64,000 nucleotides of DNA, from positions 1,548,504-1,612,503 of the forward strand of contig NZ_JADDXT010000002.1 of assembly GCF_015330165.1 (NCBI RefSeq), read 5' to 3'. This document shows, in pieces, positions 15,370 through 24,732 of the stretch (within the stretch, counting starts at the first letter, position 1; each line of letters begins with the position of its first letter). The notes beneath the pieces were generated by a model, which had not been told where the DNA came from, searched no databases, and saw nothing but the letters and a program-made list of their open reading frames with translations. A program made the position numbers and the translations under genes. Source of the DNA: Zobellia roscoffensis (GTDB lineage Bacteria; Bacteroidota; Bacteroidia; Flavobacteriales; Flavobacteriaceae).

Positions 15370-18300
15370 ATGTTGAAAAAGAAAACACATAAAACCGTTT
15401 GTTCCTACTGTGGTGTAGGTTGCGGAATACTGGTAGATATAGATAATAAAGGTAAGATTGAGGTAGACGGTGATCCGGAGTACCCTTCCAATAAGGGCAT
15501 GTTGTGCTCCAAGGGAAGAAATCTTAATTATGTGGCGCAAGATACCAGCGATCGGATCATGCATCCGGAAATGCGGTGGAGTAGAAATCACCCGTTACAA
15601 AAAGTAAGTTGGGATACCGCTTTTGAGCGTGCCGCAGCAGTTTTTAAAAGTATTATTGCTAAACATGGCCCTGATAGTGTTGGTTTTTATGTATCCGGCC
15701 AATGCCTTACTGAAGAATATTATTTGGTAAATAAAATCACTAAAGGTTTTATAGGAACAAATAATGTAGATACCAATAGCCGGTTGTGTATGAGCTCTGC
15801 TGTGGTAGGTTACAAGAAAACAGTAGGTGAGGATTCGGTTCCTATTTCTTATGAAGACATTGAGTTGGCAGATTGCTTTTTAATTGCGGGAGCTAACCCA
15901 GCATGGTGTCATCCTATTTTATACAGGCGTCTTGAACAGCATAAGGAAGATAACCCTAACGTAAAAATAATAGTTGTAGATCCAAGGGTAACGCAAACTT
16001 GCGCATCTGCCGATTTACATTTGCAAATACTACCAGGTACAGATGTAATTCTCTTTAATGCAATAGCAAGATTGCTCATTGAAAAGAAAAAGATAGACAA
16101 AAATTTCATCAAAAAACATACTTCAAATTTTGAGGCTTGCAAAGAGAGTGCTTTTACACTTTCCATACGCCAAGCCGCAGAAAAATGTGATGTTTCTGTT
16201 TCTGATATTCGTAAGGCCGCGCAGTACATTGGTGATGCCAATAAGTTCATAAGCATGTGGACGATGGGTCTAAACCAAAGTGTAATTGGTGTCTCTAAAA
16301 ATGTTTCGTTGTTAAACCTTTCTTTGTTGACGGGCCAAATAGGAAAACCTGGTTGTGGTCCGTTCTCATTAACGGGCCAACCCAATGCCATGGGTGGTCG
16401 TGAAGTAGGTGGTATGGCAAGTCTTTTAGCAGCGCATAAAGATTTAGGCAACCCGCAGCATAGAAAGGAAGTAGCTGATTTTTGGGGAGGAAAAGAAATA
16501 AATTCTGAACCGGGCTATACGGCAACAGAAATGTTTGATGCCTTGGAAAGCGGAAAATTAAAAGCCATTTGGATTATCTGTACCAATCCTGCGGTAAGTA
16601 TGCCAAATGTAAAAAAGGTTGAAAAAGCCTTGAAGAATGCTGCTTTTGTTGTGGTTCAAGATATTAGCCATAACTCAGAAACCACAAAATTTGCCGATCT
16701 CTTATTGCCTGCAGCAGGGTGGTTAGAGAAGGAAGGTACGATGACTAATTCTGAAAGAAGAATCAGTTATTTACCCAAAGTTATTGATGCTCCGGGAGAA
16801 GCTTTGCCAGATGCAGAAATTCTGTGGCGTTTTGCCCAGTCCATGGGCTATGAGGGTTTTGATTATAATAATGCGAGTGAAGTATATGACGAACATTGTT
16901 TATTAACAAAAGGAACAAATATTGATATTACGGGACTATCGTACGAACGTCTAAAAAACGAAGGAAGTTTTCAATGGCCGGTTCCACATAAAACACATCC
17001 AGGAACACCACGGTTGTTTACAGATTTCAATTTTCATACGAATGATAAAAAGGCACATTTCAACGCCCCACAGAGTCTTTATAATAAATCAGAAGAAACC
17101 AATATAGATTTTCCTTTGGTCTTAAACACAGGACGTGTTAGGGACCAGTGGCATACCAGAACCAAAACAGGAAAAGTAAAGCGTTTATTGACCCATATTC
17201 CGCAGCCGTATTTAGAAATGAACAAAGTAGATGCTTATCTACGCAAATTAAAAGAAGGTGATATTGCGGTTATTAAAAGCCGAAGAGGAGAGGTTCAGGT
17301 GAAGGTAAAAATCAATTTTGATATTCGTGAACGGGTTGTTTTTCTTCCCATGCACTGGGGTAAAATCTTGAATAATGATTTCGGGAGGGCCAATAACCTT
17401 ACCAATGATTTGGTGGATCCCGTTTCTAAAGAGCCAGACTTTAAGTATTGTGCCGTACAGGTAGAAAAGTATGTGAAACCAGCGCAAAAAGTGGTTGTTG
17501 TTGGAGCTGGCGCAGCGGCATATCGTTTTATACAATCGTATCGTGAAAAGAATAAAAAAGACGAACTACATGTATTTTCCAAAGAAAAAGACCCTTTCTA
17601 CAATCGGGTGCTTTTACCGGAATATGTAAGTGATGAACTTTCGTGGGAAGCTTTAGAAAAACTAAAAGCTGGAGAGCTAAAAAAACTAAATGTTACCCTA
17701 CATTCTGGAATAGGAGTTAATGATATCAACACTTCGCAAAAACAAGTTACAGATAGTGACGGATTGATTCATTCCTATGACCTGCTTATCATGGCAACGG
17801 GTAGCCGTGCTTTTGTTCCGAGCGAGGTTCAAATCAATTTGCCGGGTCGTTTTACCATGCGTGAGCGCGGAGATGCAGATAAGCTTAAAAAATACCTTGG
17901 GGAAACCGGTCTTCCAGCTACGGAACAGCATGTAGTAATTGTAGGGGGTGGTCTCTTAGGGTTGGAGTTGGCAGCGGCACTAAAAAAAATAAATATAAAC
18001 ATAAGTATTGTGCAAAGGGCTCCTAGACTTATGGAGCGCCAACTAGATAGGGTTGCCAGCCGTTTGTTGGCCGAAGATGTTACGGAAAGAAATATCAATC
18101 TCTATTTTGATAATGAAGTAAGTACGGTTTTTGAAGAAAAGGAGAATCCGTTTCAGCTTTTAGTGAACTTAAAGACGGGGCGTACCATACAATGTAATGC
18201 TATTGTTTATGCCATAGGCACGCGGCCTAATATAGAGTTGGCTAAAAAAGCCAATCTGGTTACGAGAAGAGGTGTACGGGTCAATTCGTATTTACAGACC

Positions 18301-18900
18301 AACGACCCATCTGTTTTCGCTTTGGGCGAAATAGCAGAATTTAATAATGCCCTTTTTGGGATTACATCTGCGGCAGAGCAGCAAGCGGATATAGCTGCCA
18401 ATTTTATTTTAGGAGATTATAGTAGTATATATAGTGGCTCTGTTCTTATGAATATTCTCAAGTTTGAAAATCTGGATTTGTGCAGTATTGGTATGGTGAA
18501 TGCACCTTCTGGGGATAGCAGTTATGAAGAGATTATTTTAATGGACGTTAGCAAGCGCTTTTACAAGAAATGTATCGTTAAGGACGATACTTTAAAAGGT
18601 GCAATTTTGATGGGTGATAAGAATGAATTTGCGGAGTTTAAACGTCTCATTGAGGAAGAAATAGAACTTTCGGAAAAACGAAATGAGTTACTCAGGGGAG
18701 CAACCAATACGGTTCCTTTAAAGGGTAAGTTGGTGTGTTCTTGCAGTCAAGTAGGAGAAGGTAACGTTATGGATGCTATTGCCGGCGGATGTTCGGATTT
18801 TAACGCATTGTGTTCTGAAACCGGAGCAGGATTAGGATGTGGTAGCTGTAAGCCTGAGGTAAAGGCCATACTAAGCAAGCAATTACAATTAGTAAATTAA
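15370..18900 (+). CDS. nasA: Assimilatory nitrate reductase fused to NAD(P)H-FAD oxidoreductase and BFD domain
   Basis: This 1176-residue cytoplasmic enzyme reduces nitrate to nitrite. Residues 1-690 are a Mo-bisMGD reductase of the NasA/NarB type: [4Fe-4S] ligands C11, C14, C18 and C46, and the molybdenum ligand C140 in SRLCMSSAVVGY. From about 703 an FAD/NAD(P)H module like the NirB N-terminus begins (VVVVGAGAAAYRF; a second nucleotide site, IVGGGLLGLE, near 860). The C-terminus is a BFD-type [2Fe-2S] site (C1123, C1125, C1157, C1160). In Bacillus NasB/NasC and Klebsiella NasC/NasA the electron-input flavoprotein is a separate subunit; here one chain can carry electrons from NAD(P)H to molybdenum. 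The next gene starts 11 bp downstream. Confidence 0.95.
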   Translation: MLKKKTHKTVCSYCGVGCGILVDIDNKGKIEVDGDPEYPSNKGMLCSKGRNLNYVAQDTSDRIMHPEMRWSRNHPLQKVSWDTAFERAAAVFKSIIAKHGPDSVGFYVSGQCLTEEYYLVNKITKGFIGTNNVDTNSRLCMSSAVVGYKKTVGEDSVPISYEDIELADCFLIAGANPAWCHPILYRRLEQHKEDNPNVKIIVVDPRVTQTCASADLHLQILPGTDVILFNAIARLLIEKKKIDKNFIKKHTSNFEACKESAFTLSIRQAAEKCDVSVSDIRKAAQYIGDANKFISMWTMGLNQSVIGVSKNVSLLNLSLLTGQIGKPGCGPFSLTGQPNAMGGREVGGMASLLAAHKDLGNPQHRKEVADFWGGKEINSEPGYTATEMFDALESGKLKAIWIICTNPAVSMPNVKKVEKALKNAAFVVVQDISHNSETTKFADLLLPAAGWLEKEGTMTNSERRISYLPKVIDAPGEALPDAEILWRFAQSMGYEGFDYNNASEVYDEHCLLTKGTNIDITGLSYERLKNEGSFQWPVPHKTHPGTPRLFTDFNFHTNDKKAHFNAPQSLYNKSEETNIDFPLVLNTGRVRDQWHTRTKTGKVKRLLTHIPQPYLEMNKVDAYLRKLKEGDIAVIKSRRGEVQVKVKINFDIRERVVFLPMHWGKILNNDFGRANNLTNDLVDPVSKEPDFKYCAVQVEKYVKPAQKVVVVGAGAAAYRFIQSYREKNKKDELHVFSKEKDPFYNRVLLPEYVSDELSWEALEKLKAGELKKLNVTLHSGIGVNDINTSQKQVTDSDGLIHSYDLLIMATGSRAFVPSEVQINLPGRFTMRERGDADKLKKYLGETGLPATEQHVVIVGGGLLGLELAAALKKININISIVQRAPRLMERQLDRVASRLLAEDVTERNINLYFDNEVSTVFEEKENPFQLLVNLKTGRTIQCNAIVYAIGTRPNIELAKKANLVTRRGVRVNSYLQTNDPSVFALGEIAEFNNALFGITSAAEQQADIAANFILGDYSSIYSGSVLMNILKFENLDLCSIGMVNAPSGDSSYEEIILMDVSKRFYKKCIVKDDTLKGAILMGDKNEFAEFKRLIEEEIELSEKRNELLRGATNTVPLKGKLVCSCSQVGEGNVMDAIAGGCSDFNALCSETGAGLGCGSCKPEVKAILSKQLQLVN

Positions 18901-18911
18901 AAATCGGTATT

Positions 18912-20351
18912 ATGAATGATGATCTGCACCGTATATTGATAAAAGGAGGAGTTACTTCACCGGGAGAACTCAAAGATGTTATAGGCTTGTTGGAAGCTGC
19001 AGGATTGAACGAGGTTTATTTTGGTTCAAGGCAAGATTTGCTTTTTCCATTAAAGGGGGTTGAAGAAGCTCACCTTGAGAAAATATCAAAATTTAACACC
19101 AATGTCATTACGGATAGGACGTATCAGAATATAGTAAGTTCGTATGTTACTGCAGATATTTTTGATATGACCTATTGGCTTAAAGGCTCTACCTATCTCT
19201 ATATTCTTGAAGGTTTTGGTTTCCTTCCAAAGCTAAAAGTCAATATTACTGACCCTAAGCAAAGGTTAGTGCCTCTTTTTAGTGGAAATTTGAATTTTAT
19301 AGCTTCTGAAAATGAAGATTACTGGTACCTGAACATTAAACTACCACATTGGAAAAGCGCAGCATATTACCCTGTTTTAATCTATAGCTGGGATATTAGT
19401 ACTATTTACAAAGCAATTGAAGATATTTATGAAGACATTCAAGATGTAGAAGAACTGTTTTTTGTTTTGAATAAAAACTTGGATACGAACAACAAGACCA
19501 TAGAGAAAGAGTTAAAAGTACCCTACCTTACTTTTCCATATTATGAAGGTATGAACCGTATGGGGCTTGACCAATATTGGTTAGGTCTGTATTGGCGGAA
19601 CAATAGGTATGACCTTTCTTTTTTAAAGGAATTCTGCGGATTTTGTTTGGATAACAGTATTGGTAAAATCTGTATTACCCCTTGGAAGTCTTTTATTGTA
19701 AAAGGAATACAGAAAAAGAGCAGGCCTGCGCTGGAACGCTTTTTAGGGCAATGGGGTATCAATGTTAGACATTCCCAACTAGAAATGAATTGGCACTTGC
19801 CCGTAGACGATAACGAAGCACTTGAACTTAAAAAATTCTTGGTCCGTAGTTTCGACCAAAACGATATTAGTACTTACGGACTCACATTTGGTATAAGCAA
19901 TGATGTGGGTAAACGATCTCATTTTGCTTCCGTGATTATCGAGAAGAACAGTTCTCCTACAATTGTTAAAGATTTTGAAGTGCGACCAACGTACAATGTG
20001 CTTCATTTTGAAAATTTTGACCCGAATACCCAGAAATATTTGGCTTATGCTCAAGATGTAGATAAAATTGAGTTACCAGGTCTATTAATGGAGCTCAGTA
20101 AAAAGTATTTTGATCAGTTGGGCAGAGAGGTCGAAAAAAGTGAAGCTCCCAAAAAAATAGTAGAACAAGAGACAAAAACCATTCATCAATGTCAATCTTG
20201 CTTTACGGTATATGATCCCTCGTATGGCGACTTAACGGCCAATATTTCTAAAGGTACTGCTTTTGAAGATGTGCCGGACACTTATGTTTGTGCAGTATGT
20301 GAAGCCCCTAAGTCGCAGTTTAAAAAAGCGGAACTGAATTTTTCGAGCTGA
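18912..20351 (+). CDS. Nitrite/sulfite-reductase-like protein with C-terminal rubredoxin domain
   Basis: This 479-residue protein begins with a NiR/SiR ferredoxin-like half-domain (IKGGVTSPGELKDVIGLLEAAGLNEVYFGSRQDLLFP) and has a second similar half near 220-320 (GLYWRNNRYDLSFLKEFCGFC...GKICITPWKSFIVKGI). The siroheme/[4Fe-4S] ligand sets Cx5C and Cx3C are absent, so it should not bind the usual cofactor. The tail is a complete rubredoxin: C427, C430, C460, C463 with 29 residues between the pairs. Co-transcription with the nitrate reductase (11-bp gap) suggests an electron-transfer or assembly role in nitrate reduction; the exact function is unknown. Not NirB itself, which lies elsewhere in the island. 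Confidence 0.82.
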   Translation: MNDDLHRILIKGGVTSPGELKDVIGLLEAAGLNEVYFGSRQDLLFPLKGVEEAHLEKISKFNTNVITDRTYQNIVSSYVTADIFDMTYWLKGSTYLYILEGFGFLPKLKVNITDPKQRLVPLFSGNLNFIASENEDYWYLNIKLPHWKSAAYYPVLIYSWDISTIYKAIEDIYEDIQDVEELFFVLNKNLDTNNKTIEKELKVPYLTFPYYEGMNRMGLDQYWLGLYWRNNRYDLSFLKEFCGFCLDNSIGKICITPWKSFIVKGIQKKSRPALERFLGQWGINVRHSQLEMNWHLPVDDNEALELKKFLVRSFDQNDISTYGLTFGISNDVGKRSHFASVIIEKNSSPTIVKDFEVRPTYNVLHFENFDPNTQKYLAYAQDVDKIELPGLLMELSKKYFDQLGREVEKSEAPKKIVEQETKTIHQCQSCFTVYDPSYGDLTANISKGTAFEDVPDTYVCAVCEAPKSQFKKAELNFSS

Positions 20352-20358
20352 TTTTTGT

Positions 20359-20366
20359 TACATTTG
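20359..20366 (+). promoter_or_regulatory. Candidate -7 box of the Kelch lipoprotein gene
   Basis: TACATTTG matches TAnnTTTG and lies 23 bp before the ATG at 20390. No clear -33 TTG is visible. Confidence 0.4.
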
Positions 20367-20389
20367 GATAGTACCAAAATACCTTCCAA

Positions 20390-21430
20390 ATGAACAAAAA
20401 GTATATGGGCCTATTAAGTGGTATTCTACTATTTACGGCTTGCAAAGATAATTCAGAAAAAAAGGCGCAAGCAGATAATCCTGTAGACCAGATAACCATT
20501 CAAAAACGAACAATGAAATGGGAGTCCGTTGCATCTGCAGATCGCAGTACGCCTGTAGCGCGCCATGAAGCAGCATTCGTTAGAGTAGATGATAAATTCT
20601 ATTTGCTGGGCGGAAGAGGCATACGGCCAGTAAGCATTTATGATACGAAGACACAAAAATGGACGGAAGGTGAAAAACCACCAATTGAAATGCACCATTT
20701 TCAACCCATAGTTTTTGAGAAGAAAATCTATCTTATTGCGGCCTTAACGGGGAAATATCCTGCCGAAACCCCTACGGAACACATCTATATTTATGACCCT
20801 GCTAGTGATGAATGGTCAAAGGGAGACGAAATCCCGGCGGAAAGAAGACGTGGGTCCACGGGGAATATTCTTCATGAGGGCAAGGTGTATATTGCATGCG
20901 GAATTAAAAACGGACATATAGGAGATTATAAAAAGTGGCTAGATCGTTATGACCCAAGTACGGGCGAGTGGGAAGTTCTGGCAGACGCCCCACGTGCAAG
21001 AGACCATTTTCAAGCGGTTTTGGCAGATGGTAAAATTTATGCTCCTGCGGGCCGCAATTCTGGTATTGATCCTAATTCTGTTTTTGGAGGCACTATCGCA
21101 GAGGTTGATGTGTATGATATAAAAAATGATACTTGGCAAACATTGCCAAATAATATTCCGACAAAACGTGCTGGTAATGCCGCAGCTCTATTTAATGATG
21201 AGTTAATTGTTGTAGGAGGTGAATCTACCACCCAAGAGAAGGCACATTCCGAAGTTGAGGTTTTGGATTTGAACACTCATAAATGGCATTCACTTCCAGC
21301 TATGATAGAAGGTAGGCATGGCAGTGGATTGGTATATTTTAAAGATGATTTATACATTGCTTCGGGGTGTGGAAATAGAGGAGGTTCACCTGAGCTAACT
21401 TCAATGGAAAAATTTGGTGTAGAAGATTGA
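20390..21430 (+). CDS. Kelch-repeat lipoprotein
   Basis: This 346-residue protein has a lipoprotein signal ending in the lipobox LFTAC (C18) and then Kelch-type beta-propeller repeats: DDKFYLLGGRGIRPVSIYDTKTQKWTEG, EKKIYLIAALTG, EGKVYIACGI, DGKIYAPAGR, NDELIVVGGE and KDDLYIASGC. Five or six blades are visible. Proteins of this shape bind or epimerise sugars, or act as adhesins; no catalytic residues can be assigned. It should sit in the periplasm or at the outer membrane. It follows the nitrate island in the same direction but has its own -7 candidate and no TACGTA site, so it is probably not part of that regulon. Confidence 0.85.
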   Translation: MNKKYMGLLSGILLFTACKDNSEKKAQADNPVDQITIQKRTMKWESVASADRSTPVARHEAAFVRVDDKFYLLGGRGIRPVSIYDTKTQKWTEGEKPPIEMHHFQPIVFEKKIYLIAALTGKYPAETPTEHIYIYDPASDEWSKGDEIPAERRRGSTGNILHEGKVYIACGIKNGHIGDYKKWLDRYDPSTGEWEVLADAPRARDHFQAVLADGKIYAPAGRNSGIDPNSVFGGTIAEVDVYDIKNDTWQTLPNNIPTKRAGNAAALFNDELIVVGGESTTQEKAHSEVEVLDLNTHKWHSLPAMIEGRHGSGLVYFKDDLYIASGCGNRGGSPELTSMEKFGVED

Positions 21431-21485
21431 TTTTTAAGGGTTAAAATTATTTTCTTCTACCTTACCAACGAACTTAAAAACAATG

Positions 21486-21493
21486 TACATTTG
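21486..21493 (+). promoter_or_regulatory. Candidate -7 box of the PLP enzyme/DUF1611/epimerase operon
   Basis: TACATTTG matches TAnnTTTG and lies 32 bp before the ATG at 21526. Confidence 0.45.
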
Positions 21494-21525
21494 ATAGGAT
21501 AATACCCCAACATCAAACTGTATAA

Positions 21526-22587
21526 ATGGATTTAAGAGACGGTGTCAAGACCGCAGAAAACAAGGTGTCTTCGGAGACAAAAAAACTGAGTGAATTTGTT
21601 AGAGACCAAAGTAAATCTTTAGTAGATCGGTTAGAGTCGTACGAAGATATTATAAATCTAGAGGTAGGAGATACAGGCTTGCACCGTGCTAAAAGCATGG
21701 AACGTGAGTTTGATATTCGCCAGCTCTACATCAAATATGAAGGTGATAACCCTACTGGGACCCAAAAAGACCGTATAGCTTTTGCCCAAATATACGATGC
21801 GTTAAGAAGGGAGTTTCAAGTGGTGTCTTTGGCTACCTGCGGTAATTATGGAGTAGCGGTTGCCCTAGCAGCTAATTTGGCAGGTATTGCTTGTAAGATA
21901 TACATTCCAGAGAGTTTTCATACAGACCGCATAGTTGAGATGGAGTTATTGGGTGCCGAAATAATTCGTAAGCCGGGCAGTTATGAAGATGTGGTCAAAG
22001 AAAGTAGTGAACTCGCAAAAAATAATGATTGGTATGACGCCAACCCCGGTGGGGCTAATACGGCTTTACAAATCAGCGCGTATTCACAGATAGCCACCGA
22101 GATTTTTGAAGATTTAGGCGATGCTCCTAAATATTGTGCAGTTCCGGTTTCCAACGGTACCCTTTTCGCGGGTATTTACCGTGGATTTGTTAATCTGTAC
22201 AAAAGAGGAAAAACATCGCGAATACCGAAAATGATAGCGGCATCTTCCTCCAAAAAGAATCCTATTATCCAATCTTTTATACAGGGGCTGGACTATTGTA
22301 AAGATTTAAATCCTGAAATCATTAAAGAAACAAAGTATAACGAGCCACTCATTAACTGGCATAGTTTTGACGGAGAAGAAGCTCTGTATGCATTAAAGGA
22401 GTCGGGTGGGGAAGCCTACAATATAAGCGATAGAAAGCTGAAAGATATGACTGCTCTATTAGCTAAAAAAGAAGGGTTTCGCATTTTACCAGCTTCTACC
22501 GCTGGCCTTATAGCGCTTCTTGAATTAGACGAAAAAATGAATTTTGAACCAGACCGTTTTGTAGCGGTACTGACAGCAAAGAATTAA
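21526..22587 (+). CDS. Threonine-synthase-like PLP-dependent enzyme
   Basis: This 353-residue cytoplasmic fold-type II PLP enzyme keeps the lysine motif NPTGTQKDRIAF (the lysine near 82 should hold PLP), the substrate-binding Asn/Gly segment SLATCGNYGVAVALAANLAG and a late glycine-rich phosphate loop (PVSNGTLFAGIYRG). The family covers threonine synthase, threonine dehydratase and diaminopropionate ammonia-lyase. It is shorter than true threonine synthase (about 430-490) and is the first gene of an operon with a DUF1611 protein and a dipeptide epimerase, so I expect an amino acid racemase, lyase or ligase-related role in D-amino acid or peptide metabolism. The substrate is unknown. Confidence 0.85.
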   Translation: MDLRDGVKTAENKVSSETKKLSEFVRDQSKSLVDRLESYEDIINLEVGDTGLHRAKSMEREFDIRQLYIKYEGDNPTGTQKDRIAFAQIYDALRREFQVVSLATCGNYGVAVALAANLAGIACKIYIPESFHTDRIVEMELLGAEIIRKPGSYEDVVKESSELAKNNDWYDANPGGANTALQISAYSQIATEIFEDLGDAPKYCAVPVSNGTLFAGIYRGFVNLYKRGKTSRIPKMIAASSSKKNPIIQSFIQGLDYCKDLNPEIIKETKYNEPLINWHSFDGEEALYALKESGGEAYNISDRKLKDMTALLAKKEGFRILPASTAGLIALLELDEKMNFEPDRFVAVLTAKN

Positions 22588-22598
22588 CTTTTAAGAAA

Positions 22599-23669
22599 AT
22601 GAAAAAATCAATTGATGGTAATGCCCTTGTTTATTGTGACGGGGCTTTTAATACACCCAATGGCAAAACGGCACATGGTTTAGTTCGTTTTACAGAACGG
22701 TATGATGTTGTGGGTGTTATAGATGAAAATTATGCAGGAAGGGATGCTGGAGAGGTGCTAGACGGAAAGCCCAATGGAATTCCCGTTTTTGCAAATATGG
22801 ACCAGGCCGTTGAGACATTAAATGCATCAGGTAATACGCCTAAGTCCCTTGTAATCGGGTTGGCGCCAGATGGAGGAAGATTACCGCAAGAGGCCAAAGC
22901 TACTATTGCCAAAGCTTTGGAAATGGGTTGGAATGTAGATAGTGGACTACATGACTTTTTGACCAACGATGCTGCATTGATGGCAGTAGCCAATACGAAT
23001 AATTGCCGCGTGCGTGATGTTCGTAAAACACCGGATAGAGACAAGCTTCATTTTTTCACTGGGGAAATAGAAAAAGTAGATTGCCTGAAACTTGCTGTTT
23101 TAGGAACCGATTCTGCTTTGGGAAAACGCACCACAGCATGGCTTTTAGTACATGGTTTTAGAGATGCTGGGCAAAGGGCAGAGATGATCGGTACTGGCCA
23201 GACCGCTTGGATGCAAGGCGCGAAGTATAGCATGGTCATGGACAGTTGTATAAACGATTTTGTTTCAGGAGAAATTGAACATGCTGTGGTAAGTGCTTAT
23301 AAAAACGAAAGCCCAGACGTTATTGTAATTGAAGGTCAAGGTAGTTTAATGAATCCTGCCTACCCTGGTGGGTTTGAGATTTTGGCTGCTGGAAGACCAG
23401 ATTATGTAATACTGCAACATGCTCCAAAAAGATTGGAATATGATGGCTTCCCAGGATATAAAATGCATTCTTTAGCAGAGCAGATAAATGCTATTGAAGT
23501 TATTTCGGGTAAAAAAGTAATCGCTATTACCGTGAACCATGAAGAAATGAAAGAAGATGAAATACTAGAGGCTTGTAAACAAATTACATTGGAAACCAAG
23601 TTGCCTGCATTTGATGTTTTAAAATATGGCACCAAAGATTTGATAGCGTTGTTAAAGGAAAAAATTTAA
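22599..23669 (+). CDS. DUF1611 P-loop protein
   Basis: This 356-residue protein matches the DUF1611 family: an N-terminal Rossmann-like domain (about 1-130, with VIDENYAGRDAGEVLDG) and a C-terminal P-loop NTPase domain. The P-loop is GTDSALGKRTT (about 172-182), followed by EMIGTGQTAWMQG and VIEGQGSLMNPAYPGG. The residues GKRTT in place of GKTT/S are a feature of the family. Members are typically encoded next to dipeptide epimerases, as here, and are proposed to act on amino acids or peptides; no reaction is firmly established to my knowledge. Its stop codon overlaps the ATG of the epimerase gene by one base, which shows tight coupling. Confidence 0.88.
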   Translation: MKKSIDGNALVYCDGAFNTPNGKTAHGLVRFTERYDVVGVIDENYAGRDAGEVLDGKPNGIPVFANMDQAVETLNASGNTPKSLVIGLAPDGGRLPQEAKATIAKALEMGWNVDSGLHDFLTNDAALMAVANTNNCRVRDVRKTPDRDKLHFFTGEIEKVDCLKLAVLGTDSALGKRTTAWLLVHGFRDAGQRAEMIGTGQTAWMQGAKYSMVMDSCINDFVSGEIEHAVVSAYKNESPDVIVIEGQGSLMNPAYPGGFEILAAGRPDYVILQHAPKRLEYDGFPGYKMHSLAEQINAIEVISGKKVIAITVNHEEMKEDEILEACKQITLETKLPAFDVLKYGTKDLIALLKEKI

Positions 23670-24730
23670 TGAAAATAACCAATGTATCCTACGAGAGGCT
23701 GGACCTAAAACTCTCATCACCGTATACCATAGCGTACGAAACTATAGATAGTACGGTAAATTTTATTTTAAAAATAGAAACTGATAGCGCCCTAGTTGGC
23801 TACGGATGTGCAGCACCGGATAAACTGGTGACCGGAGAGCACCCCGCCGAAGTGGAAAGTGCACTAAAAGATATTATTATTCCCCATTTAAAGGGAAAAG
23901 ACCCCTTTACCTATGCACGGGTATTGATGGAAATTAAAGCGGCATTACCTAAAAAATCAGCATCCTTGGCGATGGTAGATATGGCATTGCATGACCTAAT
24001 TTCAAAGAAAGCGGATGTACCTCTGTATCGATTTTTAGGAGGATATAGATTAAGCATACCAACGAGCATCACCATCGGGATTTTGCCATTGGAAGAAACC
24101 CTAAAACAGGCTCGTGACTTTGTTGATCAAGGATTTACAATTCTTAAAATTAAAGGCGGACATAACCTTGCAGAGGACATTGAAAAAATGACCTTGCTAC
24201 ATGAAAAATTTCCGGAGGTTACCTTTCGTTTTGATGGTAACCAAGGATATTCGGTAGTAGATTCTGTAGCTTTCGTTAAGGCTACCAGTCAAATTGGAAT
24301 CGAGATTTTTGAACAACCAACAAAGCAGGAAAAGGAAGAACGATTAGGCGAGGTCATAGATCAGATCGATATTCCGTTAATGGCAGACGAGAGCTTAAAA
24401 ACTTTGACGGACGTTTTTAGATTGGCACAAAACGAAAGGGTTGATATGGTTAATATTAAACTGATGAAAGTAGGCGGTATTTTTGAAGGCACGCGAATCA
24501 ATTCCGTGGCAAAGTCCGCTAATATTGAAACCATGGTAGGTTGCAACGATGAATGTGCCTTAGGAATTTCTGCTGGGCTTCACTTTGCGCTCTCAAGACC
24601 CAATATCAATTATGCAGATTTAGATGGGCATCTAGAGGTAATGAAAGACCCGTTTAAAGATTTATTCAAACTAGAAAAAGGAATTTTATACCCATCAGAT
24701 GCTCCTGGATTGGGAAAAATAAACTTTTAG
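23669..24730 (+). CDS. Dipeptide epimerase (L-Ala-D/L-Glu epimerase type)
   Basis: This 353-residue enolase-superfamily enzyme has the muconate-lactonising-enzyme subgroup layout: KxK at K160-I-K162, metal ligands D189 (RFDGN), E215 (IFEQP) and D240 (MADES), and the second base K264 (NIKLMK). DGHLEV near the C-terminus is typical of dipeptide epimerases. The family interconverts L-Ala-D-Glu and L-Ala-L-Glu during murein peptide recycling; specificity varies. It is translationally coupled to the DUF1611 gene. The gene converges on the metalloprotease gene with only 2 bp between stop codons and no terminator hairpin. Confidence 0.9.
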   Translation: MKITNVSYERLDLKLSSPYTIAYETIDSTVNFILKIETDSALVGYGCAAPDKLVTGEHPAEVESALKDIIIPHLKGKDPFTYARVLMEIKAALPKKSASLAMVDMALHDLISKKADVPLYRFLGGYRLSIPTSITIGILPLEETLKQARDFVDQGFTILKIKGGHNLAEDIEKMTLLHEKFPEVTFRFDGNQGYSVVDSVAFVKATSQIGIEIFEQPTKQEKEERLGEVIDQIDIPLMADESLKTLTDVFRLAQNERVDMVNIKLMKVGGIFEGTRINSVAKSANIETMVGCNDECALGISAGLHFALSRPNINYADLDGHLEVMKDPFKDLFKLEKGILYPSDAPGLGKINF

Positions 24731-24732
24731 AA

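Noticed and set aside
15909..16451. 180-residue minus-strand frame
   Set aside because: It is a shadow of the nitrate reductase gene and has no recognisable domain.
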